From NCBI GenBank assembly GCA_963828625.1, contig CAWHEX010000002.1, positions 372,001 to 436,000 on the forward strand: 64,000 bases of DNA, read 5' to 3'. Below are positions 38,823 through 48,492 of this stretch, in pieces. The position numbers and the translations under genes were made by a program. The notes beneath the pieces were generated by a model. The model worked only from the letters and a program-made list of their open reading frames with translations. It was not told the DNA's origin and ran no database searches. Each line of letters starts with the position of its first letter. The first letter of the stretch is position 1. The DNA comes from PALSA-894 sp963828625. GTDB lineage: Bacteria > Pseudomonadota > Alphaproteobacteria > Rhizobiales > Xanthobacteraceae.

Positions 38823-39858
38823 CTATTCGAGCTCTAGGCTCTCGCCCCCCTCTTGCAATCAACATCAGCGCGCGGTGCGCGATCGTCTCGGCCAGCGCGG
38901 ACTGAACGCGGGCGTCGAGCGAGGCTTCGGCGAGCATCGTCATCGCGCGCGCAAGCCGGTCGGTGGTCCAGGTCTTCAGCGCGGATTCGACCAGCGGCTT
39001 GCGGCGGAAATGAATCTGCGGCTGCGCCTGCTCGACGGTCGAACTCGCCGATGCGCCGCCGTCGACGCCGAGACGCAACAGATGCAGCCGCTCGGCTTGG
39101 CGCAGCGCGGCGCCGACGATCGCGGTCGGATTGGTGCCGGCAATCGCGGTCTTGGCGAATTCCTTCTCGACATCGGCGAGCCGGCCCGCGAATGCCGCAT
39201 CGACCAGCGAATCGAGCACGAGCGCGGATGCATCCGCCACCACCGCCATCACGTCATCGATCTCGATGCGCTCGCGGCCGTGCGCATAGAGCGTGAGCTT
39301 GCGCAACTCGGCGCGCGAGGCGCGGCGGTCGCCGCCGAGCAGCGGCACGAGCGCGGCGCGCGCATCGGACGCGATCGAAAGATTCGCGGCGCGCAGCTCC
39401 TCGTCGATCAGGCGGCCGAGATCGCGTTCGGCGTCGGCGTAACAGGGGATCGCCACCGCGGTCTTGGCGCGTTCGCACACGGTGCGCAGCGCGGCGCTGC
39501 GCTTGAGATCGCCCGCCTCGATCACGACGCGGCAGTCGCTCAGGCGCGCGGTGAGAATGCCCTCGATCGCCGGCACGATGTTGCGGCTGCCGACGCGCAC
39601 TCTTATTGCCCTGCGGCCTCCAAAGAGCGGCACCGTCGTCGCCTCGTCGATCAGCCGCGCCGGATCGGACGCGAGCGTATCGCCGTCGAGCCGCACCAGC
39701 GCAAAAGGATCGTTGGTGTCGTCGACCGAGGCGCGGATGATCGCTTCGACGCGCTCGCTGACGAGCCCGGCGTCGGGCCCGAACACCAGCACGATCGCGC
39801 GCGCCGGATCCGGGCGCGCGACGAACGATTCGATGTCGGAAGATTTCAGCGCAACCAT
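38823..39858 (-). CDS. holA: DNA polymerase III delta subunit (frame broken near the 3' end)
   Basis: Clamp-loader delta subunit. Starts VALKSSDIESFVARPDPARA, then VLVFGPDAGLVSERV, LVRLDGDTLASDPARLIDEA, RRASRAELRKLTLYAHGR and ALRQAERLHLLRLGVDGG. As written, the frame runs through the REP repeat into the GIY-YIG gene, giving a 449-residue apparent fusion. Removing one C from the C6 run at 38845-38850 gives the ending ALMLIARGGESLELE and a stop at 38823. The span is then 345 codons plus one base, and 344 residues is the normal HolA length. I therefore reject the fusion. It follows lptE and leuS on the same strand. Confidence 0.9.
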
Positions 39859-39875
39859 TCAGGCAGACTAAAGAC

Positions 39876-39938
39876 GTGGATGGCCGGGCACTAGGGCGTT
39901 CACGCCTGTCTTCGACGGTCTATGGCCGGCCATCACGA
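39876..39938. repeat. Diverged family A REP copy
   Basis: gatggccgggcactagggcg and tatggccggccatcac between holA and lptE keep the outer sequence of the REP hairpins at 38395 and 38747 with a long altered loop. Confidence 0.5.
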
Positions 39939-39955
39939 AAGAAAAGATTCGAAAG

Positions 39956-40498
39956 TCAGGAGCCGGCGATGAAGAACGAGGCGACGCGCGTGCGCACGGC
40001 CTCGGCGATCACCTTGGCGGCGCGGTCCTCGGCGTCGAGCCGCGCGCGCACGCGGGCGAAGCGCTGCTGCTGTCCGGGATAGTCCGAGGAGACACGGGAG
40101 AAGGTGCGGCCCTGCATCACGGCCTTGCCGGTCGCGAGCTCGGTCAGGGTGAACGACACATCGATGCCGGTGATCTCGGCGAGCACGCGGCCGCTGGTCT
40201 GGTCGGTGATGATCGACGAGCGTCCGACGCTCATGCGCACCTTGAGACGATGGCTCGGCGAGATCATTCCGCCGCCGCCGTTCATCTCGAAATCGAGCTG
40301 GTTCTGCAGTTCGACCGCGATGCGCGCCTCGGGCGTGCCGTTCGAGGCGTCGATGTGCTCGATCTGGATCTGGGCAAGCTGGGTGCCGAGCGGCGTGCCG
40401 CTCACGGTGCGCGAGGCATAAAGCGGCTGGAAGCACGCGGCGTTGAGGGCGCCGAGCGCGATCACGGCCAGAATGCGGAAAGGATTACGCCACCACAT
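39956..40498 (-). CDS. lptE: LPS-assembly lipoprotein LptE
   Basis: Outer-membrane lipoprotein that plugs LptD in lipopolysaccharide export. 180 residues. Signal peptide with lipobox (ILAVIALGALNAAC; Cys is the lipidation site), mature part FQPLYASRTVSGTPLGTQLA, VELQNQLDFEMNGGGGMISP, RLDAEDRAAKVIAEAVRTRV. The start overlaps leuS by 14 bp. leuS-lptE-holA is a conserved order in alphaproteobacteria. Confidence 0.93.
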   Translation of the reverse strand: MWWRNPFRILAVIALGALNAACFQPLYASRTVSGTPLGTQLAQIQIEHIDASNGTPEARIAVELQNQLDFEMNGGGGMISPSHRLKVRMSVGRSSIITDQTSGRVLAEITGIDVSFTLTELATGKAVMQGRTFSRVSSDYPGQQQRFARVRARLDAEDRAAKVIAEAVRTRVASFFIAGS

Positions 40499-43126
40499 TC
40501 ACGATCCTCTGCGGGACGACGATGACTTTTTTGGGGGCTCTGCCTTCGAGCGCCCGTTGCACCGCCTCCAATTCTAGCACGGCGCGTTCTACGTCCGCAT
40601 TAACGGCGTCGCGCGGAACCGTCACATCCGCGCGCTTCTTGCCGTTGATCTGGACCGGGAGGGTGACGGTGTCCTCAACCAGCAGGGATTCCTCGACTTT
40701 CGGCCACGCCGCCTCGGCAATCAGGGTCTTCTGGCCGAGCGCCGCCCAGCATTCCTCGGCCAGATGCGGCATCATCGGCGAGAACAATAACACCATGATT
40801 TCAATGGCTTCCCGCACAGCCGCCGCATAGGCCGGGCTGACGCCGCCGTGTTTTGCGGCCGCGAGCGAGGCCTGCAGCGCGTTCGAGAGCTCATAGACAT
40901 GGGCCACGCAGCGGTTGAACCGCAGCCGCGGGATATCCTCGGACACCTTGGCGAGCGCCCCGTGGGCGGCCTTGCGCAGCGACACCACCGCCACGTCGGT
41001 CGAAGCGGCGGGGCCGGCCGCGCTGGCGCCGATTTCGGCTGCCTCGCGGACCAGCCGCCAGAGCTTCTGCACGAATCGCCAGGATCCCTGCACGCCCTCC
41101 TCGGTCCAGATCACGTCGCGGTCCGGCGGCGAGTTCGGACAGCATGAACCAGCGCGCCACGTCCGCACCGTACTCGCCGATGATGTCGTCGGGATCGACG
41201 GTGTTGCGCTTGCTCTTCGACATCTTCTCGATCGAGCCGATCTCGACGTCCTCGCCGGTGGTGATGAGCGTCGCGCGGCGGCCGCTGGCGCCGGACTCGA
41301 TCTTAACCTCGGCCGGCGTAACGAAGCCGCCGTCCCTGGTTTGATACGTCTCGTGCACCACCATGCCCTGCGTGAACATGCCGGCGAACGGCTCCTCGAT
41401 GCCGATGTGGCCGGTGAGCTTCATGGCGCGGGTGAAGAAGCGCGAATAAAGCAGATGCAAAATCGCGTGCTCGACGCCGCCGATGTATTGATCGACGGGC
41501 AGCATGCGGTCGACGACCGGGCGCGTCGTCGGCGCCACCTCGTTCCACGGATCGGTGAAGCGCGCGAAGTACCACGAGGAGTCGACGAACGTATCCATCG
41601 TGTCGGTTTCGCGCTGCGCTTTGCCGCCGCACGACGGACACGCGACGTGCTTCCAGGTCGGATGATGGTCGAGCGCGTTGCCGGGCTTGTCGAACGTCGC
41701 ATCCTCGGGGAGCGCGACGGGAAGGTCCTTGTCCGGCACCGGCACGACGCCGCACTTGTCGCAATGGATCACCGGGATCGGGCAGCCCCAGTAGCGCTGG
41801 CGCGAGATGCCCCAGTCGCGCAGGCGGAAGTTCACCTGGCGCTCGGCTAGCGGCTGCGCCGCCGCGCTTCTCGCTCTCCAGCCGCCGCGCGACCTCTTCC
41901 TTCGCCTGCTCGATGGTCATGCCATCGAGGAAGCGCGAGTTGATCATGCGGCCGTCGCCGTCATACGCCACATCGGTGATGACGAATGATTTCGGATCGA
42001 CATCCGGCGGACACACGACCGGCGTGTTGCCGAGCCCGTATTTGTTGACGAAGTCGAGGTCGCGCTGGTCGTGCGCCGGGCAGCCGAAGATCGCGCCGGT
42101 GCCGTATTCCATCAGCACGAAGTTCGCGACGTAAACCGGCAGCTTCCAGTTCGGATCGAACGGATGCACCGCCTTGATGCCGGTGTCGAAGCCGAGCTTC
42201 TCCTGCGTGTCGATGATCGCCTGCGCGGTGCCGTGGCGCTTGCACTCTGCGATGAACGCCGCGAGCTTCGGATTTTTCGCGGCCGCCGCCTGCGCGAGCG
42301 GATGATCTGGCGCGATCGCGCCGAACTTCGCACCGAACAACGTGTCGTGCCGCGTGGTGAAGATCTTCAGCTCGGTCTCGGCTTTGCCTTCAAGATTTTG
42401 CGGCGTCGTCGCGGGATCGAGCGCGAAGCGCACCAGCAGGCCTTCGCTGCGGCCGATCCAGTTGCGCTGCATCAGCCGCACCTTGTCGGGCCAGCGGTCG
42501 AGCGTATCGAGCGCGTCGAGCAGCTCCTGCGAATACTTCGTGATCTTGAAGACCCACTGGCTCATCTCGCGCTGCTCGACGACGGCGCCGCTTCTCCAGC
42601 CGCGCCCGTCGATCACCTGCTCGTTCGCCAGCACGGTCATGTCGACCGGGTCCCAGTTCACCTTGCGCTTCTCGCGCTCGGCGAGCCCGACCTTCATGAA
42701 GTCGAGAAACATCTTCTGCTGATGCTTGTAATAAGAGGGATCGCAGGTCGCGAACTCTCTGCTCCAGTCGAGCGAGAGGCCCATCGACTGCAGCTGCGCC
42801 TTCATGGCGGCGATGTTCTGGTAGGTCCAGGCGCGCGGCGGGATCTTGCGCTCCATCGCGGCGTTCTCGGCCGGCAACCCGAATGCGTCCCAGCCCATCG
42901 GGTGCAGCACGTTGTGGCCGCGCGCGCGCATGAAGCGCGCCAGCACGTCGCCCATCGTGTAGTTGCGCACGTGCCCCATGTGGATGCGCCCCGACGGATA
43001 GGGGAACATCTCCAGCACGTAATATTTCGGGCGCGGATCGTCGTTGCGGGTTTTGTAGATGTCCCGCTGGTCCCACACCTTCTGCCAGCGCGGCTCGGCC
43101 TCGCGGGCGTTGTAGCGGTCGTTCAT
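40485..43126 (-). CDS. leuS: Leucyl-tRNA synthetase (two frame breaks)
   Basis: Class Ia aminoacyl-tRNA synthetase. HIGH-type signature EMFPYPSGRIHMGHVRNYTM, editing domain (TTRHDTLFGAKFGAIAPDHP), zinc-like CDKCGVVPVPDKDLPVALPE, signature KMSKSKRN in EKMSKSKRNTVDPDDIIGEY, and an anticodon-binding C-terminus. Frame changes are near 41133 (coding gaactcg for gactcg: RWFMLSDSPPDRDVIWTEEG) and 41855-41862 (RGGQPLAERQVNFRLRDWGI). The span is 880 codons plus two bases, fitting two one-base insertions and a normal length. leuS is essential, so the frame breaks must be artefacts or the assembly is wrong here. Confidence 0.95.
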
Positions 43127-43308
43127 GGCGATTCAGCTGATCCGGCGCGTCAAAATGGCGCCGGAGTAGGACCATGGAGGGGCAGGGAGGTCAACGGGGC
43201 ACGCGTGAAGCCGTTGCTACGACCGAAACTCTGGCGGCCGGCGGTGCAGCGCGGCTTGCAGATCCCGAAGCGGGGGTAAGGCGCGGGGTGCCGCGACCCA
43301 GCAAGCGG

Positions 43309-44382
43309 CTAAGGCTTCATATCCTTCACGATCGGATCGGATGAGGTGTTTCCCTTATCGGAAGCACCAGCTGCCTGTTCGCCGCGACGAAGCAAGTTCG
43401 GCACCAGACTCTCGCTGAAACCACCGATGAAAGCGAGGATGAAGCTGAGCGCTAGTTTGCGGTCGAGGCCGCTGATGCTGCCGCCGGCTTTGGGATCGGC
43501 CGATCCTTGCGAATTGCCAAACGTCGGATCGATCAGTGCGGAGTCGAGCGCAAGAGCGACGACGACGGCGCCGACGACTCCAATCAGGATACGGGTGGCG
43601 CCTGCGAAGACGTGCTCCCAGGTCGTGAGATTAATGTCCAGGTCCACGCTCCGGATTCCGGTGATGACCGACAGGAATGCGCCCAGTCCTCCGAATGCCG
43701 CATAAAGCGCGTAGCGGGGCAGTGCGGTCATATTCCCGGTCAGCTCGGCTTGACCAAAACCGAACGCGATCATCAGGAGAACAATCTCGATCGTCGCGAA
43801 CGCCATGAGGTTCGCACTGACATACTTTTTGCGATACTGGCTTTTCACAAGACTGCGCAGCCGCGCGTCGACACGTGTCAGAATTTCCTTGGGCCGCTCC
43901 GACGGCGGGCTGGATTCATCTTCGAAGGCTTGGGTCAATGCCCATGAGAGTTCACGGCTTGCTCTGACGGGTTCGTTTGAATCGGCGAGCGACGGATGAT
44001 TTCTCAAGTCCTCGATACTCGCGCGCAAACCGCCGAGGTCGGCAATTTTTTGTCTCAGTTTTTTTGCGGTTTCATAATCGTTCGGCAGCATGAAACGAAT
44101 TTGGCTGCCGGCCTCGTAAATGAAGAACTGGCGCGTGGACGCAAAGATTGTCGTTATCTCGCAGCCGTTCGGATCGATGGCGCCGATCTTGGGCGGCGCT
44201 TCAATGACGTGATCCGAGGTCCACTTTTTCGAGCTTTCGGTGTCGGGCTGTTTCGCTTCACCGTTGCTGGCGCCGGCTTGAGGGTTGCCGGTTACCGCAC
44301 GCTGATCACCGCCGTTCACCGAGATGACCATTGCGGGATCGGTCTGATTTCCCGCGGACATGCCACTGGATAGATCACTCAT
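43309..44382 (-). CDS. Membrane protein of unknown function with unusual base composition
   Basis: 357 residues. N-terminal 60 residues polar and disordered-looking, a soluble middle part (TTIFASTRQFFIYEAGSQIR, TAKKLRQKIADLGGLRASIE) and a C-terminal block of four hydrophobic segments (LMAFATIEIVLLMIAFGFG, ALYAAFGGLGAFLSVITG, ILIGVVGAVVVALALD, LALSFILAFIGGFSESLVPN). No family recognised. It has more A/T-ending codons than its neighbours, which suggests acquisition. It stands alone between leuS and a hydrolase gene. Confidence 0.7.
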   Translation of the reverse strand: MSDLSSGMSAGNQTDPAMVISVNGGDQRAVTGNPQAGASNGEAKQPDTESSKKWTSDHVIEAPPKIGAIDPNGCEITTIFASTRQFFIYEAGSQIRFMLPNDYETAKKLRQKIADLGGLRASIEDLRNHPSLADSNEPVRASRELSWALTQAFEDESSPPSERPKEILTRVDARLRSLVKSQYRKKYVSANLMAFATIEIVLLMIAFGFGQAELTGNMTALPRYALYAAFGGLGAFLSVITGIRSVDLDINLTTWEHVFAGATRILIGVVGAVVVALALDSALIDPTFGNSQGSADPKAGGSISGLDRKLALSFILAFIGGFSESLVPNLLRRGEQAAGASDKGNTSSDPIVKDMKP

Positions 44383-44609
44383 TGAGCGCGCCCTTGATCA
44401 CCTAGGAGCTAAAATACAACCTCATTGTGCACAATCACTGGAGTTTCTGCAACGGAAACTATCTCTCCGGTTTCATGCGGCGGGCAGGCCATGACGACCG
44501 GCAGCGGCGGTGGCGATTGCGCTGCCGGTGCCCGACGTCAGGAAAATCGCCAAATATTCCCGATCAGCCGGTGGTGAAATACCGCGCCGGACAATTTTGC
44601 TGATCGCCG

Positions 44610-45305
44610 CTACCTCAACCCTTCCAGAATCGCCGTCGCGCGACTCATCGAGAAATCGCGCGCGGTCTGGTCGAAGGCTTCGCGGTGGCTCGGCATCATG
44701 AAGCCGTGCAGCACGCCGGGGAAGATTTTCAGTTCGACGTTCTTCATGCGCGACGCGGCGTCGCGATAGGCGTCGAGCACGGGCTGCGGCGCGACGTGAT
44801 CCTTGTCGCCCCACACAAGGCACACCGACTGCGTCACGCCGTCGAGCTCGCCGATGTAGTCGAGCATCTGCGTGGCGTGGCACGCGATGCCGGCCGCGTA
44901 GCCGAGACGCTTCGGCCCGAGGATCGCGTAAGGCCCGCCGTAGCAGAAGCCCATCGCGGCGGCCTTGCCGTTGAAGCTCTTGAGTTCTCGCAGAGCGGCG
45001 AGCACGTCCGCCATGTCGGCTTCGCCCGCCTTGATGCGCGGAAGCCGCGGCTGCGCGCGCTCGGCCGCGCGCTTGTCCTCGCGCGGCAACGGTCCCGGAA
45101 CAGTGCGCCAGAACAGGTCGGGCGCGGCCGCGATGAAGCCGCTCGCGGCGAACTCATCTGCGATCGCGCGCACGTCGGCATCGGGGCCGTGGATCGCGGA
45201 TGCGAGCACGATCGCGGGCGCTGCCGTCGCGCTGTCGGGTGCGTTGAGATAGCAGTCGAACGCGCCGCCTTCGCGCGAGCGGACCTTGATCGTGCGGCCG
45301 GACAT
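44610..45305 (-). CDS. Dienelactone hydrolase-family protein
   Basis: 231-residue alpha/beta hydrolase. Nucleophile Cys in MGFCYGGPYAILG (the G-x-C-x-G elbow of dienelactone hydrolases), Asp in VWGDKDHVAP and His in GVLHGFMMPS complete the triad. DLH enzymes open dienelactones in the modified ortho-cleavage pathway of chloroaromatics, but many paralogues have other substrates. No chlorocatechol genes are adjacent. Confidence 0.9.
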   Translation of the reverse strand: MSGRTIKVRSREGGAFDCYLNAPDSATAAPAIVLASAIHGPDADVRAIADEFAASGFIAAAPDLFWRTVPGPLPREDKRAAERAQPRLPRIKAGEADMADVLAALRELKSFNGKAAAMGFCYGGPYAILGPKRLGYAAGIACHATQMLDYIGELDGVTQSVCLVWGDKDHVAPQPVLDAYRDAASRMKNVELKIFPGVLHGFMMPSHREAFDQTARDFSMSRATAILEGLR

Positions 45306-45373
45306 CGTGGCTCCCCGGAAATTTGCGCCACTTTACACAAGCGGCGGGGGAACGCGACGCGCCGGCGGCGAAC

Positions 45374-45559
45374 TTATTTCTTCTTCTGATAGCGCAGGAA
45401 ATCGCGGAACAGCTTTTCCTTGGCGGTCGGCGCAGGCTTCTTGGCCGGCGGCTGCGCGGCCGGCTGCTCCCCGGCTGTGGCAGGCATCTTCATGTCGGCG
45501 GCGCTCGCCGCCAGCGACAGGAGGGCAACCGCAACAAGTGCGGCCAGTGCGGTCTTCAT
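45374..45559 (-). CDS. Small exported protein
   Basis: 61 residues: a signal peptide (KTALAALVAVALLSLAASAA) and a Pro/Lys/Ala-rich mature part ending LFRDFLRYQKKK. No known domain. The ATG at 45559 lies close to the DLH gene on the same strand; it may be its own transcript. Small exported proteins of this type are common and poorly studied in Rhizobiales. Confidence 0.6.
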   Translation of the reverse strand: MKTALAALVAVALLSLAASAADMKMPATAGEQPAAQPPAKKPAPTAKEKLFRDFLRYQKKK

Positions 45560-45660
45560 CGTCGGGCCTCCGCTACGTCGGCAGGCCCTTCGTAAGCCGA
45601 ATTGGTAAATCAGCTATTAACCATATTCGCCGGGTTTGCGGGGCGCTTTCGCCCGCCGGA

Positions 45661-45945
45661 TCACAGCGGCCGCTTGTCCTTGATCCGCGCGATGCGATCG
45701 GCGTCGGCGGAGGAGAGATAGCGTCCGCGCTCGAGGAGCTCGAGCGTGTATTCCTCGTAGGTGAGGCCGACGGCTTCGGCGCGCGCCAGACGAAACAGCG
45801 CGTGATCGCGCGATTTCGGTTTCCACGCCGCGCGGTGCGCGCCCTTCCAGTTGAAATAGACGTAAGGATCGCCGTCGCCCCACTCGGGGCCTTGCTCGTC
45901 GTCGAGGGGCGGGCCGTTGTTGTGGCTGCGTGCCGGATCGCTCAT
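45661..45945 (-). CDS. Small conserved-looking protein of unknown function
   Basis: 94 residues without signal or membrane segment. MSDPARSHNNGPPLDDEQGP, then YVYFNWKGAHRAAWKPKSRD and LTYEEYTLELLERGRYLSSA form a well-ordered helical pattern. It follows the XRE-cupin regulator by 6 bp on the same strand, so the two are probably co-transcribed. Function unknown. Confidence 0.7.
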   Translation of the reverse strand: MSDPARSHNNGPPLDDEQGPEWGDGDPYVYFNWKGAHRAAWKPKSRDHALFRLARAEAVGLTYEEYTLELLERGRYLSSADADRIARIKDKRPL

Positions 45946-45950
45946 GGCGG

Positions 45951-46517
45951 CTATTTGCGCAGCACCACGACGAGATAGCTGCACGCCGTCGTGCCGTCGT
46001 TGCGGAACGTGCAGTCCGTCGGGGCTCCAAGCTCCAGCGAGTCGCCGGGCGAAAGCTGGTGCGTGGTTTCGCCCTCGACGAACGTGAGCCGCCCGCCGAG
46101 CACCCAGATCACCTGCGAGATGAACGCGTAGGAGGCGGCCGGAAACGATACCGCGGCGCCGGGTGGCAGATCGACCTGGGTCAACTCGACCGGCGTCTTC
46201 GCCGATGCCGAGACCTGGCGGCGGATGTAGCCGCTCGCGGGATCGCGCCACACGGGTTGGTCGCCGCGGCGGACCGGGCCGCGCTTCGGCGCTTCGCCTT
46301 CCGCCAGCAGCGCCGAAAGGGTGATGCCGTAGGCGCCCGAAAGGCGGCCGAGCAGCGCGGCGGTCGGGCTCGACTCGGCGCGCTCGATCTTCGAGATCAT
46401 CGCCTTGGAGACGTTGGATTTTTCCGCGAGGTCGTCGAGCGACCAGCGCCGTGCGGTGCGTTCGCCGCGGATACGCGCGGCGATCTTCAGAGTAACGTCA
46501 TCCAGTAAAGTGGACAC
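45951..46517 (-). CDS. XRE-cupin transcriptional regulator
   Basis: 188 residues: Cro/C1 HTH (LDDLAEKSNVSKAMISKIER, SSPTAALLGRLSGAYG) and a C-terminal cupin (WVLGGRLTFVEGETTHQLSP, GDSLELGAPTDC). This architecture is typical of regulators that sense small molecules. GTG 46517 lies inside a perfect palindrome that overlaps the start codon, which suggests autorepression. It follows the aldolase gene by about 43 bp on the same strand. Confidence 0.88.
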   Translation of the reverse strand: MSTLLDDVTLKIAARIRGERTARRWSLDDLAEKSNVSKAMISKIERAESSPTAALLGRLSGAYGITLSALLAEGEAPKRGPVRRGDQPVWRDPASGYIRRQVSASAKTPVELTQVDLPPGAAVSFPAASYAFISQVIWVLGGRLTFVEGETTHQLSPGDSLELGAPTDCTFRNDGTTACSYLVVVLRK

Positions 46518-46526
46518 ATGTCCACT
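46509..46526. promoter_or_regulatory. Palindrome over the XRE-cupin start codon
   Basis: AGTGGACA-CA-TGTCCACT: 8-bp arms, 2-bp spacer, overlapping the GTG start at 46515-46517. Probably the operator of the regulator. Reading of the site could also affect the gene through a hairpin at the ribosome site. Confidence 0.6.
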
Positions 46527-46560
46527 ATAGAGGATTATGAGTTCCGGGTAAAGCCGGCGG

Positions 46561-47349
46561 TCAATTCCAGTAGGCCGGATAGGCCGAATTCTTCCCCTCG
46601 GCCTCCAGCAGCCGCAGCATCGCGGGCCATTCCAGCACGCCGTAAGGCCGACGGGTGCCGGGCTGATAGAGGTGCGCGGTGTGTGCGAGCACATTCTCGC
46701 CCGGCATGGTCAGCTCGGTGCGCGCCGCCATCGCGTCGACCTGGCCGCGGCAGGACATTTCGAGCTGGTACATCGTGTTGAACGCCTGCTGGATGGTCGC
46801 CCCGCAGGTGAGCAGGCCGTGGTTGCGCAGGATCATCGCGTCGTGCGCGCCCAGATCCGCCACCAGCCGCACGCGTTCGTCGAGGTCGACCGCCGGGCCC
46901 TCGTAGTCGTGATAGCCGATGTGCCCCTCGAAGCGGATCGAGGTCTGCGACAGCGGCAGGAGGCCGCATTTCATCGCCGCGACCGCCATGCCGGCGCGCG
47001 TATGCGTGTGGATGATGCAGGAAACGTCCGGCCGCGCCTTGTGGATCGCGCCGTGGATCACGTAGCCGGACTTGTTGATCGAGTAGTCCGTATCCGGCTT
47101 GGCGAGGATGTTTCCCTCGACGTCGATCTTCACCAGGCTCGACGCGGTGATCTCCTTGTAGAGCAGCCCGTAGAGGTTGATCAGCAGGTGATCGGTGCCG
47201 GGGATGCGCGCCGTGATGTGGTTGTAGATCAGGTCGGTCATCGCGTAGCAGTCCATCAGGCGGTAGCAGGCGGCGAGATCGACCCGCGTCTGCCATTCGG
47301 CCGCGCTCACCGCGCCACGGACGGATTTGAAGTCGGTCGTGTGGTTCAT
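46561..47349 (-). CDS. Class II aldolase/adducin-family protein
   Basis: 262 residues of the zinc-dependent class II aldolase/adducin fold. Zinc-binding His pair in CIIHTHTRAGMAVAAM and another His in MILRNHGLLTCG, plus MTDLIYNHITARIPG at the N-terminus. Members cleave or epimerise sugar phosphates, or act as decarboxylases, so the substrate is open. Divergent from a binding-protein gene, with a hairpin repeat in the gap. Confidence 0.88.
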   Translation of the reverse strand: MNHTTDFKSVRGAVSAAEWQTRVDLAACYRLMDCYAMTDLIYNHITARIPGTDHLLINLYGLLYKEITASSLVKIDVEGNILAKPDTDYSINKSGYVIHGAIHKARPDVSCIIHTHTRAGMAVAAMKCGLLPLSQTSIRFEGHIGYHDYEGPAVDLDERVRLVADLGAHDAMILRNHGLLTCGATIQQAFNTMYQLEMSCRGQVDAMAARTELTMPGENVLAHTAHLYQPGTRRPYGVLEWPAMLRLLEAEGKNSAYPAYWN

Positions 47350-47372
47350 CGCTTTCCTCTCCTGCGCCGAAC

Positions 47373-47408
47373 CTAACCCGGATTTCGCTCGCGCTCCATC
47401 CGGGCTAG
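47373..47408. repeat. Hairpin repeat between the divergent aldolase and binding-protein genes
   Basis: ctaacccggat (47373-47383) and atccgggctag (47398-47408) pair with one G-T mismatch and enclose ttcgctcgcgctcc. A repeat with a similar sequence, AACCCGGAT...ATCCGGGCTA, is widespread in proteobacterial genomes (from memory). Confidence 0.55.
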
Positions 47409-47434
47409 GCTCCCGCCAAACATGGGAGGGATGC

Positions 47435-48445
47435 ATGCGCCGCCGCGATTTCTGCCTTGGGCTTGTCGCCATGCCGGCGCTCGCGCGCTCGGCGTTCGCC
47501 CAGGAGGTCTCCAGCATCACGCTGATCAAGCAGCATGGGCTGCCGTATCTGCCGATGATGGTGATGGAGGAATTCAAGCTGGTCGAGAAGCACGCCGCCA
47601 GGCTCGGCATCGCGAATCTCAAGACCGACTACCGCACGCTCGGCGGCACGCAATCGATCATCGACGGGCTGATCGCCGGCCAGATGCATTTCGGTATCGC
47701 GGGCGTGCCGGGTCTGGCGACGCTCTGGGACAAGACCGTAGGCACCGCGAATGAAGTGCGGGGGCTTTGCGCCGCGCAGGCGATGCCGTTCCTGCTCGTC
47801 ACCAACCGGCCCGAGATCAAGTCGATCAAGGATTTCAAGGAAGGTCACAAGATCGCGGTGCCGGGCATCAAGAACTCGAATCAGGCGATCTGCCTGCAGA
47901 TGGCGGCCGCAAAGGAATGGGGGCAGGCGAACTACGCGCAGCTCGATCCGCTCACGATTACGCTGCCGCATCCGGACGCCGCGATCGCGATCATCTCGAA
48001 ATCGACCGAGCTTGCCGGGCACTACGGCGTCTCGCCGTTTCAGGATTACGAGGTGGCCGCGCCGGGCACGCACGTGGTGGTGAAGTCCTACGACACGCTC
48101 GGCGGGCCGACGACCAACGGCGTCGTCTTCATGGCGAAGAAATTCCGCGACGCCAATCCGAAGGTGACGAGCGCGGTCTACGCGGCGTTCGAGGAGGTCT
48201 CCGAGTTCATCAGGAAGGAGCCGCGGCAGAGCGGCGAGATCTACATCCGCATGACCAACGAGAAACGCTCGGGTCCCGAGGCGATGGAGAAGATGATCTC
48301 AAATCCGGACAACGTGTGGGCGACCAAGCCGCTCAACGCGATGCGCTATGTCGAGTTCATGAACAAGGTCGGCACGGTGAAGAAAGTGCCGGCCGACTGG
48401 CGCGATCTGTTCATGCCGGAGGTGCATGGGCTGTCGGGGAGCTAG
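47435..48445 (+). CDS. NMT1/SsuA-like periplasmic substrate-binding protein
   Basis: 336 residues. Signal peptide RRRDFCLGLVAMPALARSAFA (Tat-like, RRRDF), then the binding domain: SITLIKQHGLPYLPMMVMEE, GTQSIIDGLIAGQMHFGIAG, KIAVPGIKNSNQAICLQMAA. Similar proteins bind nitrate, sulfonates or thiamine precursors. No ABC permease or ATPase gene is adjacent. GGGAGGG precedes ATG 47435. A 120-bp copy of its 3' end, with the following spacer, is found at 54625. Confidence 0.88.
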   Translation: MRRRDFCLGLVAMPALARSAFAQEVSSITLIKQHGLPYLPMMVMEEFKLVEKHAARLGIANLKTDYRTLGGTQSIIDGLIAGQMHFGIAGVPGLATLWDKTVGTANEVRGLCAAQAMPFLLVTNRPEIKSIKDFKEGHKIAVPGIKNSNQAICLQMAAAKEWGQANYAQLDPLTITLPHPDAAIAIISKSTELAGHYGVSPFQDYEVAAPGTHVVVKSYDTLGGPTTNGVVFMAKKFRDANPKVTSAVYAAFEEVSEFIRKEPRQSGEIYIRMTNEKRSGPEAMEKMISNPDNVWATKPLNAMRYVEFMNKVGTVKKVPADWRDLFMPEVHGLSGS

Positions 48446-48492
48446 GGCGCGTGGCATAGGCGCGCCGTCGGTCTTTCGCAAAACCTTGTCTT

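Noticed and set aside
43200..43300. Plus-strand end of a protein (RVKPLLRPKLWRPAVQRGLQ) upstream of leuS
   Set aside because: The frame continues back through leuS as a shadow; no start or ribosome site supports a gene.
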